NCBI RefSeq assembly: GCF_016741935.1
Contig: NZ_JAERRG010000004.1
Span: 186,001 to 250,000, forward strand
Direction: 5' to 3'
Length of the DNA: 64,000 nt
Origin: Streptomyces endocoffeicus
Lineage (GTDB): Bacteria > Actinomycetota > Actinomycetes > Streptomycetales > Streptomycetaceae
The position numbers and the translations under genes are program-made. Positions 47,101 to 54,701 of the stretch are shown piece by piece. Within the stretch, counting starts at the first letter, position 1. Every line of letters starts with the position of its first letter. The notes under the pieces were generated by a model. That model worked only from the letters and a program-made list of their open reading frames with translations. It was not told the origin of the DNA and made no database searches.

Positions 47101-49377
47101 GGGGCCGGGCTCCCCATCGAGATCACCGACCCGCTGGGAGCCACGACCCGCTATCAGCGGGACGCGTTCGGCCGCGTCGTGGCCGAGACGGACCCGCTGG
47201 GCGCGGTGACCCGCTACGACTGGAGCCCGGAGGGCAAACTCCTGCGCCGCACCGGTCCGGATGGCTCGGCGGAGTCCTGGACGTACGACGGCGAGGGCAA
47301 CCGCACCACCCACACCGACCCTGTCGGCGGTACGACGGTGTACGAGTACACCCACTTCGACCTGCTGGCCGCCCGCACGGGCCCGGACAGGGTCCGCTAT
47401 ACGTTCGCCTACGATGCGGCGACACGGCTGACCCAGGTCACCAACCCCCAGGGGCTGACGTGGGATTACGTCTATGACCCGGCAGGCCATCTGATAGCGG
47501 AGACGGACTTCGACGGCCGAAGGGTGACCTACGAACACGACGCGGCGGGCCAACTCCTCTCGCGTACCGACCCGCTGGGCCAACGCACCGGCTACGTCTA
47601 CGACGCGCTCGGCCGCATAGTGACCCAGGACGCCGCCGGGCGGGTATCGGCCTTCCGCTGGGGCGCGGCCGGAGAACTCCTGGAGGCCGTAGGCCCGGAC
47701 ACCGAGCTGACCCGGGCCTACGACCCCGTGGGCCGCATGCTGTCCGAGACGGTGGGCGGCCGCACCCTGCACCTGGCCTACGACCCGGCAGGACAGCTTG
47801 TCCGCCGCCGCACTCCGGCCGGAGCGGTGACAACTTACGGCTACGACGCGGCGGGCAACCGCACCGCCCTGACCGCCGGGAACCACACCCTCACCTCGGC
47901 ACACGACGCGGCGGGCCGCGAAACCACGCGCCGTATCGGCGACGCCCTCACCCTCACCAGCACCTGGGACCGGCTCGGCCGCCTGACCGCGCAATCACTG
48001 ACCGGCGCACCCAGCCATATCCACCGGGCGTACGCCTATCGAGCCGACGGCCACCTCATCGCGATGGACGACCACAGGTCGGGCCGACGCACCTTCGAAC
48101 TCGACGTTGTGGGCCGGGTCACCGCCGTCCACGCCCACGACTGGACCGAGACCTACGCCTACGACACAGCGGGCAACCAAACACACGCGAACTGGCCGAG
48201 CACACAACCCGCCCAGGAGGCGACAGGCCCCCGCACCTACACCGGCACGCGCATCACCGGCGCGGGCTCGGTCCGCTACGAACACGACGCGGCGGGCCGC
48301 CTCACCCTCCGCCAAAAAACCCGCCTGTCGAAGAAGCCCGACACCTGGCGCTACACCTGGAACGCCGAAGACCGCCTGGTATCGGTCACCACCCCCGACG
48401 GCACGGTCTGGCGCTACCTCTATGACCCGTTCGGCCGCCGCACCACCAAACAACGCCTCGCGGCCGACGACGAAACCGTCCTGGAACAAACGGATTTCAC
48501 CTGGGACGGCCCCACCCTGGTGGAACAAACCACCACCACCCCGGACCTCCCCCATCCCGTCACTCTCACCTGGGACCACGACGGCCTGTGCCCGGTAGCC
48601 CAAACCGAACGCATCACCGAAGCCACCACCCAACGCGAAATCGACACCCGCTTCTTCGCAATCGTCACCGACCTGATCGGCACCCCCACTGAACTCATCG
48701 ATGATTCAGGCACCACCGCCTGGCACACCCGCACAACCCTCTGGGGCAACACGACCTGGGCCGCCGACAGCACGGCCTATACCCCTCTCCGCTTCCCCGG
48801 CCAATACTTCGACCCCGAAACCGGCCACCACTACAATTTCCACCGCTACTACGACCCAGATTCCGCCCGCTACCTAACCCCCGACCCCCTGGGCCTCGCC
48901 CCAGCCCCCAACCCCTTCACGTACGTCCACAATCCTCATGTTTCGCTGGACCCTGACGGTCTCGCGCCATGCCGCCCCGGTCCGGGGGCGCTCATACAGG
49001 ATGAGCAGAGGGGCACAGGGAATGTCTGGACGAAGGACCTGAGCCATGTGACCGGCAAGACGGCACGGTCACGGAATCGGGCGATCGACGCCATGATCAG
49101 AGAGGATTTCCAGCACCTGCGGTTCACGCATCGACCCCGGTACAGTCCCTGGGCAAGCACGGGAATCGCCAAAAATAATGTGGGCACTCAAGTCGGATGG
49201 AAGTCATTTGCCAGCAGGGACGAGTTGCGTAACACACTCGTGCATGAGGAACTCCACCACCGCTGGTACGGGCGCGGCATCCCCGGTGGCACACATCACC
49301 CTCGCGACGGCTCCGGCATGTCCGCGCAATTCTATGAAACGGTGGACAGATACATGAGAATGCGAGGCTGGCGATGA
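44143..49377 (+). CDS. Polymorphic toxin: PrsW-like protease, membrane region, DUF6531, RHS/YD repeats, HEELHH tip
   Basis: 1744 residues. Residues 1-270: PrsW-type intramembrane protease with EELIK (E81, E82, K85), GLLEK (E122), H184 in EAHIFTSALAG and H221 in IHWVTNYA, between membrane helices. About 270-590: four further hydrophobic helices. From 591: DUF6531 start (DPVDLATGRMFLPQTDVELPG) and many YD repeats (about 700-1570). The RHS core ends at 1548-1607 (FDPETGHHYNFHRYYDPDSARYLTPDP ... DPDGL). The 137-residue tip carries HEELHH (1701-1706), a metallopeptidase-like motif. Codon use changes at the tip. An immunity-type gene overlaps its stop. Confidence 0.88.
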   Translation: MAFWMAATSIWAVLQLLLLSWPVRTARWPTVLLAFGVGAYGCGVLSMVLELVVARQLATARGTSLSGVMDEVSWTTAPVVEELIKIAPLLVAGWALRRRMQWGLADFVVLGGAAGAGFGLLEKLLMYAESAGKAVPLDEGGWQIAEGLIDHPYVPGPGQIVGSWFPAPTGTVEVGGPVLPYEAHIFTSALAGLGVGLLWCGARVVTRVAALVPLAGAVAIHWVTNYAAVFQGNESAMEWRERLAGEWGLWIILGCLAAAWVWDLRRSRLGRRRAPDVALAAERQGRTALETLSGYALLRLPATWLIALGYARRRRALLYATAHPRIRAETLEPLRESVVERTHRMDATHSQEAWRGVTLRQLWHRAREQRLRWPRHEKVLLVLSLLLAVPSVAYLAVGSFPSTKDLQEYFTGGTGLRILVGVGLGGLALTLWRLISAVRGYRTAGAAPLGEAVALVQFRIAVCAGSLVVGVLLLSRWSAIADGEAPLAGYDILGTDRFLLEKLLETGLPLLLTLAMFAMPYALPLELAMGGGLAESLLMGLAPRALAPVASRIGARLAAREATQWARGALRSRGRGVFSRTWDRVRHGRTDPVDLATGRMFLPQTDVELPGVLPLVFSRRVDSGYRAGRWFGPTWASTADQRLESDEQGVVFFTEDGLLLAYPHPVPGGAAVLPAEGPRWPLARTADGGAYTLTDPDAGLVRTFTPHHDQALLREIADRNGNRVTFAYDASGTPLEILHSGGYRLRLTSEHERITGLWVGDVRVRGFGYTDGQLTEVTGSSGLPLRFVYDRAGRVTSWIDTNNRWYSYAYDERDRVVAEGGEGGHYTLRIGYDGVDPDFPGLKVTALTSPDGAITRYLIDEAHQVVGEIDASGAVSRTMYDQAGRTVAETDPLGRTTGLRYDEHGHLTAVIRPDGSEISAELDTQGNPLRITDPGGAVWHQTFDTAGNRTTLTDPLAATTRYLYDERGGLLAVTDPLGATTRVRCDGAGLPIEITDPLGATTRYQRDAFGRVVAETDPLGAVTRYDWSPEGKLLRRTGPDGSAESWTYDGEGNRTTHTDPVGGTTVYEYTHFDLLAARTGPDRVRYTFAYDAATRLTQVTNPQGLTWDYVYDPAGHLIAETDFDGRRVTYEHDAAGQLLSRTDPLGQRTGYVYDALGRIVTQDAAGRVSAFRWGAAGELLEAVGPDTELTRAYDPVGRMLSETVGGRTLHLAYDPAGQLVRRRTPAGAVTTYGYDAAGNRTALTAGNHTLTSAHDAAGRETTRRIGDALTLTSTWDRLGRLTAQSLTGAPSHIHRAYAYRADGHLIAMDDHRSGRRTFELDVVGRVTAVHAHDWTETYAYDTAGNQTHANWPSTQPAQEATGPRTYTGTRITGAGSVRYEHDAAGRLTLRQKTRLSKKPDTWRYTWNAEDRLVSVTTPDGTVWRYLYDPFGRRTTKQRLAADDETVLEQTDFTWDGPTLVEQTTTTPDLPHPVTLTWDHDGLCPVAQTERITEATTQREIDTRFFAIVTDLIGTPTELIDDSGTTAWHTRTTLWGNTTWAADSTAYTPLRFPGQYFDPETGHHYNFHRYYDPDSARYLTPDPLGLAPAPNPFTYVHNPHVSLDPDGLAPCRPGPGALIQDEQRGTGNVWTKDLSHVTGKTARSRNRAIDAMIREDFQHLRFTHRPRYSPWASTGIAKNNVGTQVGWKSFASRDELRNTLVHEELHHRWYGRGIPGGTHHPRDGSGMSAQFYETVDRYMRMRGWR

Positions 49378-49787
49378 TTGAGCAGGCAGCCAGGCTCATT
49401 GAGCCGTGTGGCGATTGCGGTCGACCGTGCGAAGGGTGGGCGGTGCAATTGGTGAAGGAGGGCAGGCTCCGTTGGGAGCTTGAGTGGGCCTGCGACGACT
49501 GTGGCGTTTCGCACGACGGTGATTGGGGCGTCGCTCCGGACGAAGTGCGGCGGCCCATCCTGGCCGAGCACGGGTATCGGCGACTCCGGGTCGAGGGGCC
49601 GATCAGTTCAGGAGGAAAGGTCCTCAGAGCGTTCCGCAATGCCTTCGGGGTATCTATCGGCGAGGCAAAGCAATCGGCCAAGGAGCTCACCGGGAAAGAG
49701 GGATATCGGGGAACCCTGGTAGAGGTTTCCCTGCTTGCTGAACTTCTCGGGGCGTCCGGCATCGCCACAACGATTGACCATGCCTGA
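49374..49787 (+). CDS. Candidate immunity protein for the RHS toxin
   Basis: 137 residues, starting on the toxin's stop (ATGA overlap). The N-terminal half looks like a zinc ribbon: CGDC at 12-15 and CDDC at 40-43 with tryptophans between. The C-terminal half (VLRAFRNAFGVSIGEAKQSAKEL) resembles a ribosomal-L7/L12-like or bC/DUF-type helical segment, which I cannot name. Assignment rests on position: polymorphic toxins are followed directly by their cognate immunity gene. GC content is lower than in neighbouring genes, as in the toxin tip. Confidence 0.7.
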   Translation: MIEQAARLIEPCGDCGRPCEGWAVQLVKEGRLRWELEWACDDCGVSHDGDWGVAPDEVRRPILAEHGYRRLRVEGPISSGGKVLRAFRNAFGVSIGEAKQSAKELTGKEGYRGTLVEVSLLAELLGASGIATTIDHA

Positions 49788-49811
49788 CGCCCATCGACCA
49801 AGACCGGCGCC

Positions 49812-50036
49812 TCAGTTGGCCGGGAACTCTCCCCTGCGCACGGCGCTCGTGAACGAAGTCCACGCCTCCACGGGGAAGACGAGGGCGGGGCCTGCCGGGT
49901 GTTTGCTGTCCCTGACGGGGACGACACCGGCAGTGGTGGCTATGCCGGGTGCGAATTCCACGCACTCACCTCCATTACCGTTGCTGTAGCTGGACTTGAC
50001 CCACTCAGCACGGGACAGGTCGAGGGCAATCCTCAT
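49812..50036 (-). CDS. DUF397 domain protein
   Basis: 74 residues with the full DUF397 pattern: AEWVKSSYSNGNGGECVEFA, then VVPVRDSKHPAGPALVF, then the W/F pair in EAWTSFTSAVRRGEF. It is translationally coupled to the preceding XRE-DUF5753 gene (ATGA overlap at 50033-50036). Same system as 3700-4764 but in opposite orientation and with a more canonical sequence. Confidence 0.93.
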   Translation of the reverse strand: MRIALDLSRAEWVKSSYSNGNGGECVEFAPGIATTAGVVPVRDSKHPAGPALVFPVEAWTSFTSAVRRGEFPAN

Positions 50037-50857
50037 CGGGTGTATTCCTCCATTGCACTACGGATCATGGACAGTGACTGTTCGGGATGCAGAGCCGCAG
50101 CCCGCAGCCAGTCGTACGTGGCTGTCGCATTCGCCACTGCTTCCGGTGAATCGATCAGTTGGCCTGCCATCGCCGTGTCCACGTAGGCGACGTTGGGCCC
50201 TTCGTCGAACGTCAGAAGCGTGTAACTCTCTGACGCCGCGGGTGCCCCCACCGCGAACGGTAGTACCTGAAGGGTGATGTGCGGAGACTCCGCCTCCTCC
50301 ATGAGGTGGGCGAGCTGTGCGGCCATAACCCCTGGGCCACCTACCGCAGTCCGTAAGCACGCCTCGTTCAGGACGCACCAGAGCAGCGGAGGCATGTCCT
50401 TCTCCATCACCTCCCGCCTCCGCAGTCGCCCATCCACCAGCCCATCGATCTTGCTCGTGCTCTTCCGGGGATGCACCGCCTGGAAGACTTCCCGCGCGTA
50501 CTCGGGCGTCTGCAGCATGCCCATGACGAGCGCTGCCGAGTAGTTCGAAATACCCGTCGCCTGCCGCTCCAACTGCACGTACGGCACGAACCAGTCCGGA
50601 TAGCCGTGCTGGCTGGCCCGCTTCCGTAGACGCGCGAACAGGCCCGGCGTGCCGAAGACCCGGTCGCACGCGTCGGCGAACTCGAGGCTGGCCAGGCGCT
50701 CACCCGCCTCCACCTTGGCCACATATTGCTGCCCGTAGTTGGCCTTCAAGCCCAACTCCCGCTGGCTCAGCTCCGCCTGCATCCGCCAGGTCCGTACCTC
50801 GGCTCCTAGGAACGCCGCCCCGGTGGACGGTTCCTGGCCTTCCTTGGCCTCACTCAC
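50033..50857 (-). CDS. Helix-turn-helix regulator with DUF5753 (Scr1-type)
   Basis: 274 residues. XRE domain at about 15-70 (FLGAEVRTWRMQAELSQRELGLKANYGQQYVAKVEAGERLA in part), then DUF5753 with WFVPYVQLERQATGISNYSAALVMGMLQTPEYAREVF and VLNEACLRTAVGG. The GTG start at 50857 is preceded by GGGGAG; the frame upstream to 50962 is not needed. It forms a coupled pair with the DUF397 gene and is divergent from a run of three small genes, an arrangement often seen in Streptomyces. Confidence 0.92.
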   Translation of the reverse strand: MSEAKEGQEPSTGAAFLGAEVRTWRMQAELSQRELGLKANYGQQYVAKVEAGERLASLEFADACDRVFGTPGLFARLRKRASQHGYPDWFVPYVQLERQATGISNYSAALVMGMLQTPEYAREVFQAVHPRKSTSKIDGLVDGRLRRREVMEKDMPPLLWCVLNEACLRTAVGGPGVMAAQLAHLMEEAESPHITLQVLPFAVGAPAASESYTLLTFDEGPNVAYVDTAMAGQLIDSPEAVANATATYDWLRAAALHPEQSLSMIRSAMEEYTR

Positions 50858-50990
50858 CTGTGGTTCTCCCCTCACCCCAAGCCTCTTGGTGTGCCCCGAT
50901 CCCTGTTGCGCGCGGCCCCTCAGGGCAACGCTGGGAGTACACAGAGTGATTAAAGCTCGCAAGACACATCCAGGTCAGGAAGAACCCCCC

Positions 50991-51215
50991 ATGGTGTTTC
51001 CCTCCGAACACATCACCGAATCCACCCGACATCGCGTCGCGGACCGGGTCACCCGCGAGATGCGGGAAGTGGCGCGGCGACGTGGCTGGAGTTCGGCGGG
51101 CGCGGCCGAGACGTCGGTGGGAGGGACTCCGGACGTCCTGTTCTGCGGGGCGCTCCCCGGAGACCTCCAACGGCGCGCCACCAGCCGCCCACACCCATCG
51201 GAGAGTGACCGTTGA
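50991..51215 (+). CDS. Small hypothetical protein
   Basis: 74 residues (starts MVFPSEHITEST), basic and acidic mixed, with a helical REMREVARRRGWSSAG segment and no recognised domain. ATG at 50991 with a CAGGAAGAA site. It is divergent from the XRE gene and overlaps the next small gene by four bases, so it belongs to a translationally coupled trio. I see no function. Confidence 0.55.
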   Translation: MVFPSEHITESTRHRVADRVTREMREVARRRGWSSAGAAETSVGGTPDVLFCGALPGDLQRRATSRPHPSESDR

Positions 51216-51373
51216 ACGACACCTGCCCCACCTGCCGCCACTACGCGGCACTGCGCGAACAGGCCAAACAAGCCGGGGACCACAGCAAGGCCACCGACTA
51301 CGAGGTACTGCGCCGACGCCACCCCGCCCACACCGTCCGCATCCCCCGGCAGCCCGAAGGACGCATCGCATGA
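51212..51373 (+). CDS. Very small Cys-containing protein, TTG start
   Basis: 53 residues starting with TTG at 51212, five to six bases after GGAGAG and overlapping the previous stop (TTGA). The N-terminus NDTCPTCRHY holds a CxxC pair, followed by ALREQAKQAGDHSKATDYEVLRRRH. Overlaps at both ends (its stop shares ATGA with the next gene) and the consistent codon bias support it as a real gene despite its length. Confidence 0.5.
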   Translation: MNDTCPTCRHYAALREQAKQAGDHSKATDYEVLRRRHPAHTVRIPRQPEGRIA

Positions 51374-51636
51374 GCCACCAGCTCCGTCAGTCACAGCCCG
51401 ACCAGCCCCCAGCGCCCGCCCTCGGCCAGGTGGCGTACGACCCGGCCAGCGGCCGTACCGGCGTAGTGCAGGCGGTGCACGGCGTCGCCGAGTTGTGCTT
51501 CGACCACCGGATGACCAGCGATCGCGTCGCGTTCCTCCGGCCGGAGCGAGGCGGGGTCGAGTGGACGGCCGACGCCGGGGCCCTCCGTTTCCCGGCGGAC
51601 GGGGACGGCGGCGCGCGGCGCCCGGACGCGCCGTAA
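51370..51636 (+). CDS. Small hypothetical protein
   Basis: 88 residues. ATG at 51370 overlaps the preceding stop. Contains GQVAYDPASGRTGVVQAV and VAFLRPERGGVEWTA, which look like short beta-strands; the C-terminus is Asp/Gly/Pro-rich. No family recognised. Most of it lies opposite the extended 3' part of the diacylglycerol-kinase-like gene (51391-51651), so one of the two reading frames in the overlap is presumably not functional. Confidence 0.55.
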   Translation: MSHQLRQSQPDQPPAPALGQVAYDPASGRTGVVQAVHGVAELCFDHRMTSDRVAFLRPERGGVEWTADAGALRFPADGDGGARRPDAP

Positions 51637-52962
51637 CCGTGATCGACGCGGTCCGCGCCCCGCCGCCGTCCTTACGGTGGTCAGCGCCAGTCGCCGCACT
51701 CTGGGCCAGTCCATGGCCGGTCTGCCGGCCCGGACCCCCGGGCGGTGTCTCGGGACCCGTACGCGCAGGGCGCCCGGCGCTATGTGGCAATGGAGGGGAG
51801 TCCGCAGGGTGAGGGGTTCGCCGTCCACCCCGACCGGGACGGTCGGCTCCCGCGTTTCGACGGTGACGTCCTCGGCGGTCGCGGATACCACTCCGGGCGC
51901 GTTGGGGCCGCGTAGCAGCCCGGCCGCCTGTGCGGCCGAGTCGACCGTGACGGCCAGCACGCCGAGGACTCCGGAGTCCAGCCGCTCGCGCCGCCCCAGG
52001 CCCGCCGGATCGCCCGCGCGGTACGGGTTGTTGCTCACCAGGACGGCCTGTGGCCGGTCCATGACGAGCTCTCCCGCCCTCACCACGAGATCCGGTCCCG
52101 TCTCGTGGGTCAGCAGGTCGGGGAGGAGCTGAAGCGTGGTGCGGACCTTGTCGTCGCGGTAGGCGGGGCTCTGGACGACGGCCGCGTAGGCACCGAACGA
52201 GGCGTTGTTCACGAACACGCGCTCACCGATGAAGCCCAGGTCCACACGGAGCTCGACACCGTCGGTGAGCGCGTCCAGGCAGGCCGACGGGTCGTCCCGG
52301 TTCAGCCCGAGGTCCAGGGCGAAGTGGTTGCGGGTTCCGGCGGGGATCACCACGAAGGGGACACCGCGCTCGGCCGCCACACCCGCCACCAGCGCCTGCG
52401 TGCCATCGCCGCCCGCCACGCCCAGCAGATCGGCGCCATCCTCGACGGCGCGGCGGGCGAGCCCGGCCACGTCGGCGGGGTGATCCGGGTCCAGGACGGC
52501 CACCTGTGCGCCCAGCGCCCGCGCCTTCTCCGGCAGGCCGAAGCGGCCGACCTTCCCGCCGCCGGAGCGCGGATTCATGATCAGGAACGGCCGTTCCGGC
52601 GGTGCGACCCGGTGTTCCCTCGGGCGCCGGGGTCCGGTCGCCTCCGCCAGCGCGAACCGCCCCGAGGCGACCGCCAGCGCCCAGAGCGCGAGGGAGACCA
52701 GCACCACCCACAACAGCCCGGCCAGCGCGTACAGGACCAGAACGGCGACCGGCGCCGCCACCGCCAGCACGGCGGCCAGCACCCTGACCGGCCCTCTGTG
52801 GACGAGCGTCCACCACACACCCGCCAGCGTGACCGCCGTCCCGCCCACCCCCACCGCGACCAGCACCACGCTCCGCGCCCCGGCGAACAGGAGAAGGATC
52901 ACCACCGCCATGGCGCCCGCGACCAGGGCCAGGCGCGCCGTCCAGGGCGCCGCCGACATCAT
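51391..52962 (-). CDS. Diacylglycerol kinase/sphingosine kinase-like protein with N-terminal membrane helices
   Basis: 523 residues. Three to four hydrophobic helices at residues 1-110 (VLLVLAL-type stretches such as AVVILLLFAGARSVVLVAVG) precede a DAGK catalytic domain with FLIMNPRSGGGKVGRFG, the nucleotide motif GVAGGDGTQ, VIPAGTRNHFALDLGL and NNASFGAYA. It should phosphorylate a lipid or polyprenol at the membrane. Family resemblance ends near residue 437 (RLALTTVRTAAGRG); the last 86 codons read antisense to a small gene, suggesting a lost stop. Start at ATG 52962 or 52959 with GGGGAGG. Confidence 0.85.
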   Translation of the reverse strand: MMSAAPWTARLALVAGAMAVVILLLFAGARSVVLVAVGVGGTAVTLAGVWWTLVHRGPVRVLAAVLAVAAPVAVLVLYALAGLLWVVLVSLALWALAVASGRFALAEATGPRRPREHRVAPPERPFLIMNPRSGGGKVGRFGLPEKARALGAQVAVLDPDHPADVAGLARRAVEDGADLLGVAGGDGTQALVAGVAAERGVPFVVIPAGTRNHFALDLGLNRDDPSACLDALTDGVELRVDLGFIGERVFVNNASFGAYAAVVQSPAYRDDKVRTTLQLLPDLLTHETGPDLVVRAGELVMDRPQAVLVSNNPYRAGDPAGLGRRERLDSGVLGVLAVTVDSAAQAAGLLRGPNAPGVVSATAEDVTVETREPTVPVGVDGEPLTLRTPLHCHIAPGALRVRVPRHRPGVRAGRPAMDWPRVRRLALTTVRTAAGRGPRRSRLRRVRAPRAAVPVRRETEGPGVGRPLDPASLRPEERDAIAGHPVVEAQLGDAVHRLHYAGTAAGRVVRHLAEGGRWGLVGL

Positions 52963-53275
52963 GTGACCTCCCCGGACAGTGACCTCCCGGTGCAGTGACC
53001 CCGGTCCGGGGGCGTGGGCGCCGGGAAGGGCGGTCCCACGGGTACCCCGCGCCGGGCTCGCCACCACGCCGCCCCACGTCCACGTGGGCTCCCCGCTCCC
53101 GGCTCCCCGCTCCCGGCCGTGAATCAAAACGGCCCGTCGTCGCGTTTCCAGAGCCTCGGACCGCGGATCGAGGAGATGCGCCGCCCGCCGGGGCGACCAG
53201 CGCCGTGACGCTGCCACTCCCCGGTGGCGCCTCCGCCCGGTGGCGCTTCCCTCCGTCCCGCGCGAGGGAGGTCCC
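52963..53275. other. Divergent promoter region between DAGK-like and membrane protein genes
   Basis: 313 bases without a supported gene. Both flanking genes start here with strong ribosome sites (GGGGAGG on the minus strand, GAGGGAGG on the plus). The centre (53110-53180) is slightly AT-richer and holds GAATCAAAACGG and TCGCGTTTCC; no operator or RNA structure stood out. Confidence 0.35.
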
Positions 53276-54676
53276 ATGGATCCGTCCACCGACGCCTCCG
53301 GCCCCGCCGAGCCGCACCCGCTGAGCGGGAGCGAGCGGCGGGAGTACGAGCGGCTGCGCGGGGCGGCGGCCGTACGTCACCGGCGGCTTCGCCACGCGGG
53401 CGCGTGTGTGCTGCTCGTCCTGGCGATCCTGCTCTCCCCACTCGCCGTCGTCGCCACCTGGCTGCACGAAGAGATCACCGACCCCCACCGGTATGTCCAG
53501 ACCGTCGCCCCGATCGCCAGGAACCCCGGTGTCCAGTCCACCGTCACCAACCGGCTCACCAAACGCGTGGTCGACCGGGTCGACGTGCCCGCCATCACCG
53601 CCCACCTCGCCAGGAACCTGGACAAGACCGGAGCCCCGACCGTCGTCGTGAACGGCACCCGGATGCTCGGCGGGCCGCTGGAGAGCGCCCTCACCAACGC
53701 CGTGCACCGCGTGGTCCACAAGGTGATCACCAGCGAGCAGTTCCCGTTGGTGTGGGACGCGGCCAACCGGCGCGCCCACGCCGCCGTCGTCAAGGTCCTC
53801 ACCGGTGAGGGCACCAGCGCGGTCCAGGCCCGCGGGAACGCGATCGTCCTGGACATCGGCACCCTCGTCGACAACGTCAAACAGCACCTCGTCCGGGCGG
53901 GCTACGAGAAGGCCGCCAAGATCCCGCACATCGACCGGCAGTTCACGCTGGTGCGGACGGACAAGCTGGACGAGGCACAGGGCGCGATGCGTCTCCTCGA
54001 CGTCGTCGGCACCTGGCTGCCCGCCGTGACGATCGTGCTCGCCGCGCTCGCCGTGTGGGTCTCCCCCGCACATCGGGGCACGCTGCTGGCCGCCGGGGTC
54101 GGCACGGCGGTGATGATGATCGCGCTGCTGGTCGGCCTGGCCGTGGTGCGCGGCGTCTATCTGGACTCCGTCCCGCCCACGACCCTGCCCCGGGGCCCGG
54201 CGGCCTTCATCTTCGACACGCTCGTACGCTTCCTGCGCGAAAGCACCCGCACCCTTCTCGTCGTCGCGATCGTCACCGCGCTCGCCGCGTATCTGTACGG
54301 CCCCGGGCGCGGGGCCCGCGTCGTCCGCTCGGCCGCGGCGCGCGGCACCGGCGCCATCGGCCGGGGCCTGGCCCGCGTCGGAGCCCGCACCGGGGGATTC
54401 GGCCGCTGGCTGGACACCCATCGGGCCTGGACCACCGGCGTGGTGATCACGGGCGGCGCGCTGGCCCTGGTGCTGTGGAATCACCCCACTCCGGCGTCCG
54501 TCGGGCTCGTCCTCGGCATCGTCGTGGGGGTCCTGGCACTGCTCGGCATCCTCGCCGGGGCGTCCGGGCGTGCGGTGGACGGCCCATCGGCGTCCGGCCC
54601 CGCGACGGGCGGCCCAGCGGCGTCCGGCCCCGCGACGGGCGGCCCCGCGACGGGCGGCCGTCTCGGGGATCCCTGA
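53276..54676 (+). CDS. Conserved actinobacterial integral membrane protein
   Basis: 466 residues. One N-terminal helix (ACVLLVLAILLSPLAVVATWLHEE) leads to an extracytoplasmic domain of about 180 residues (DPHRYVQTVAPIARNPGVQSTVTNRLTKRVVD), then three to five helices and a low-complexity tail of Ser/Gly/Pro/Ala/Thr (GPATGGPA repeats) encoded by a DNA minisatellite. Homologues of this layout are common in Streptomyces without known function. ATG at 53276 with GAGGGAGG. Followed by a YihY-family gene in the same direction. Confidence 0.8.
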   Translation: MDPSTDASGPAEPHPLSGSERREYERLRGAAAVRHRRLRHAGACVLLVLAILLSPLAVVATWLHEEITDPHRYVQTVAPIARNPGVQSTVTNRLTKRVVDRVDVPAITAHLARNLDKTGAPTVVVNGTRMLGGPLESALTNAVHRVVHKVITSEQFPLVWDAANRRAHAAVVKVLTGEGTSAVQARGNAIVLDIGTLVDNVKQHLVRAGYEKAAKIPHIDRQFTLVRTDKLDEAQGAMRLLDVVGTWLPAVTIVLAALAVWVSPAHRGTLLAAGVGTAVMMIALLVGLAVVRGVYLDSVPPTTLPRGPAAFIFDTLVRFLRESTRTLLVVAIVTALAAYLYGPGRGARVVRSAAARGTGAIGRGLARVGARTGGFGRWLDTHRAWTTGVVITGGALALVLWNHPTPASVGLVLGIVVGVLALLGILAGASGRAVDGPSASGPATGGPAASGPATGGPATGGRLGDP

Positions 54677-54701
54677 CGGCCGGGCGGCCGGGCGGTATGC
54701 C

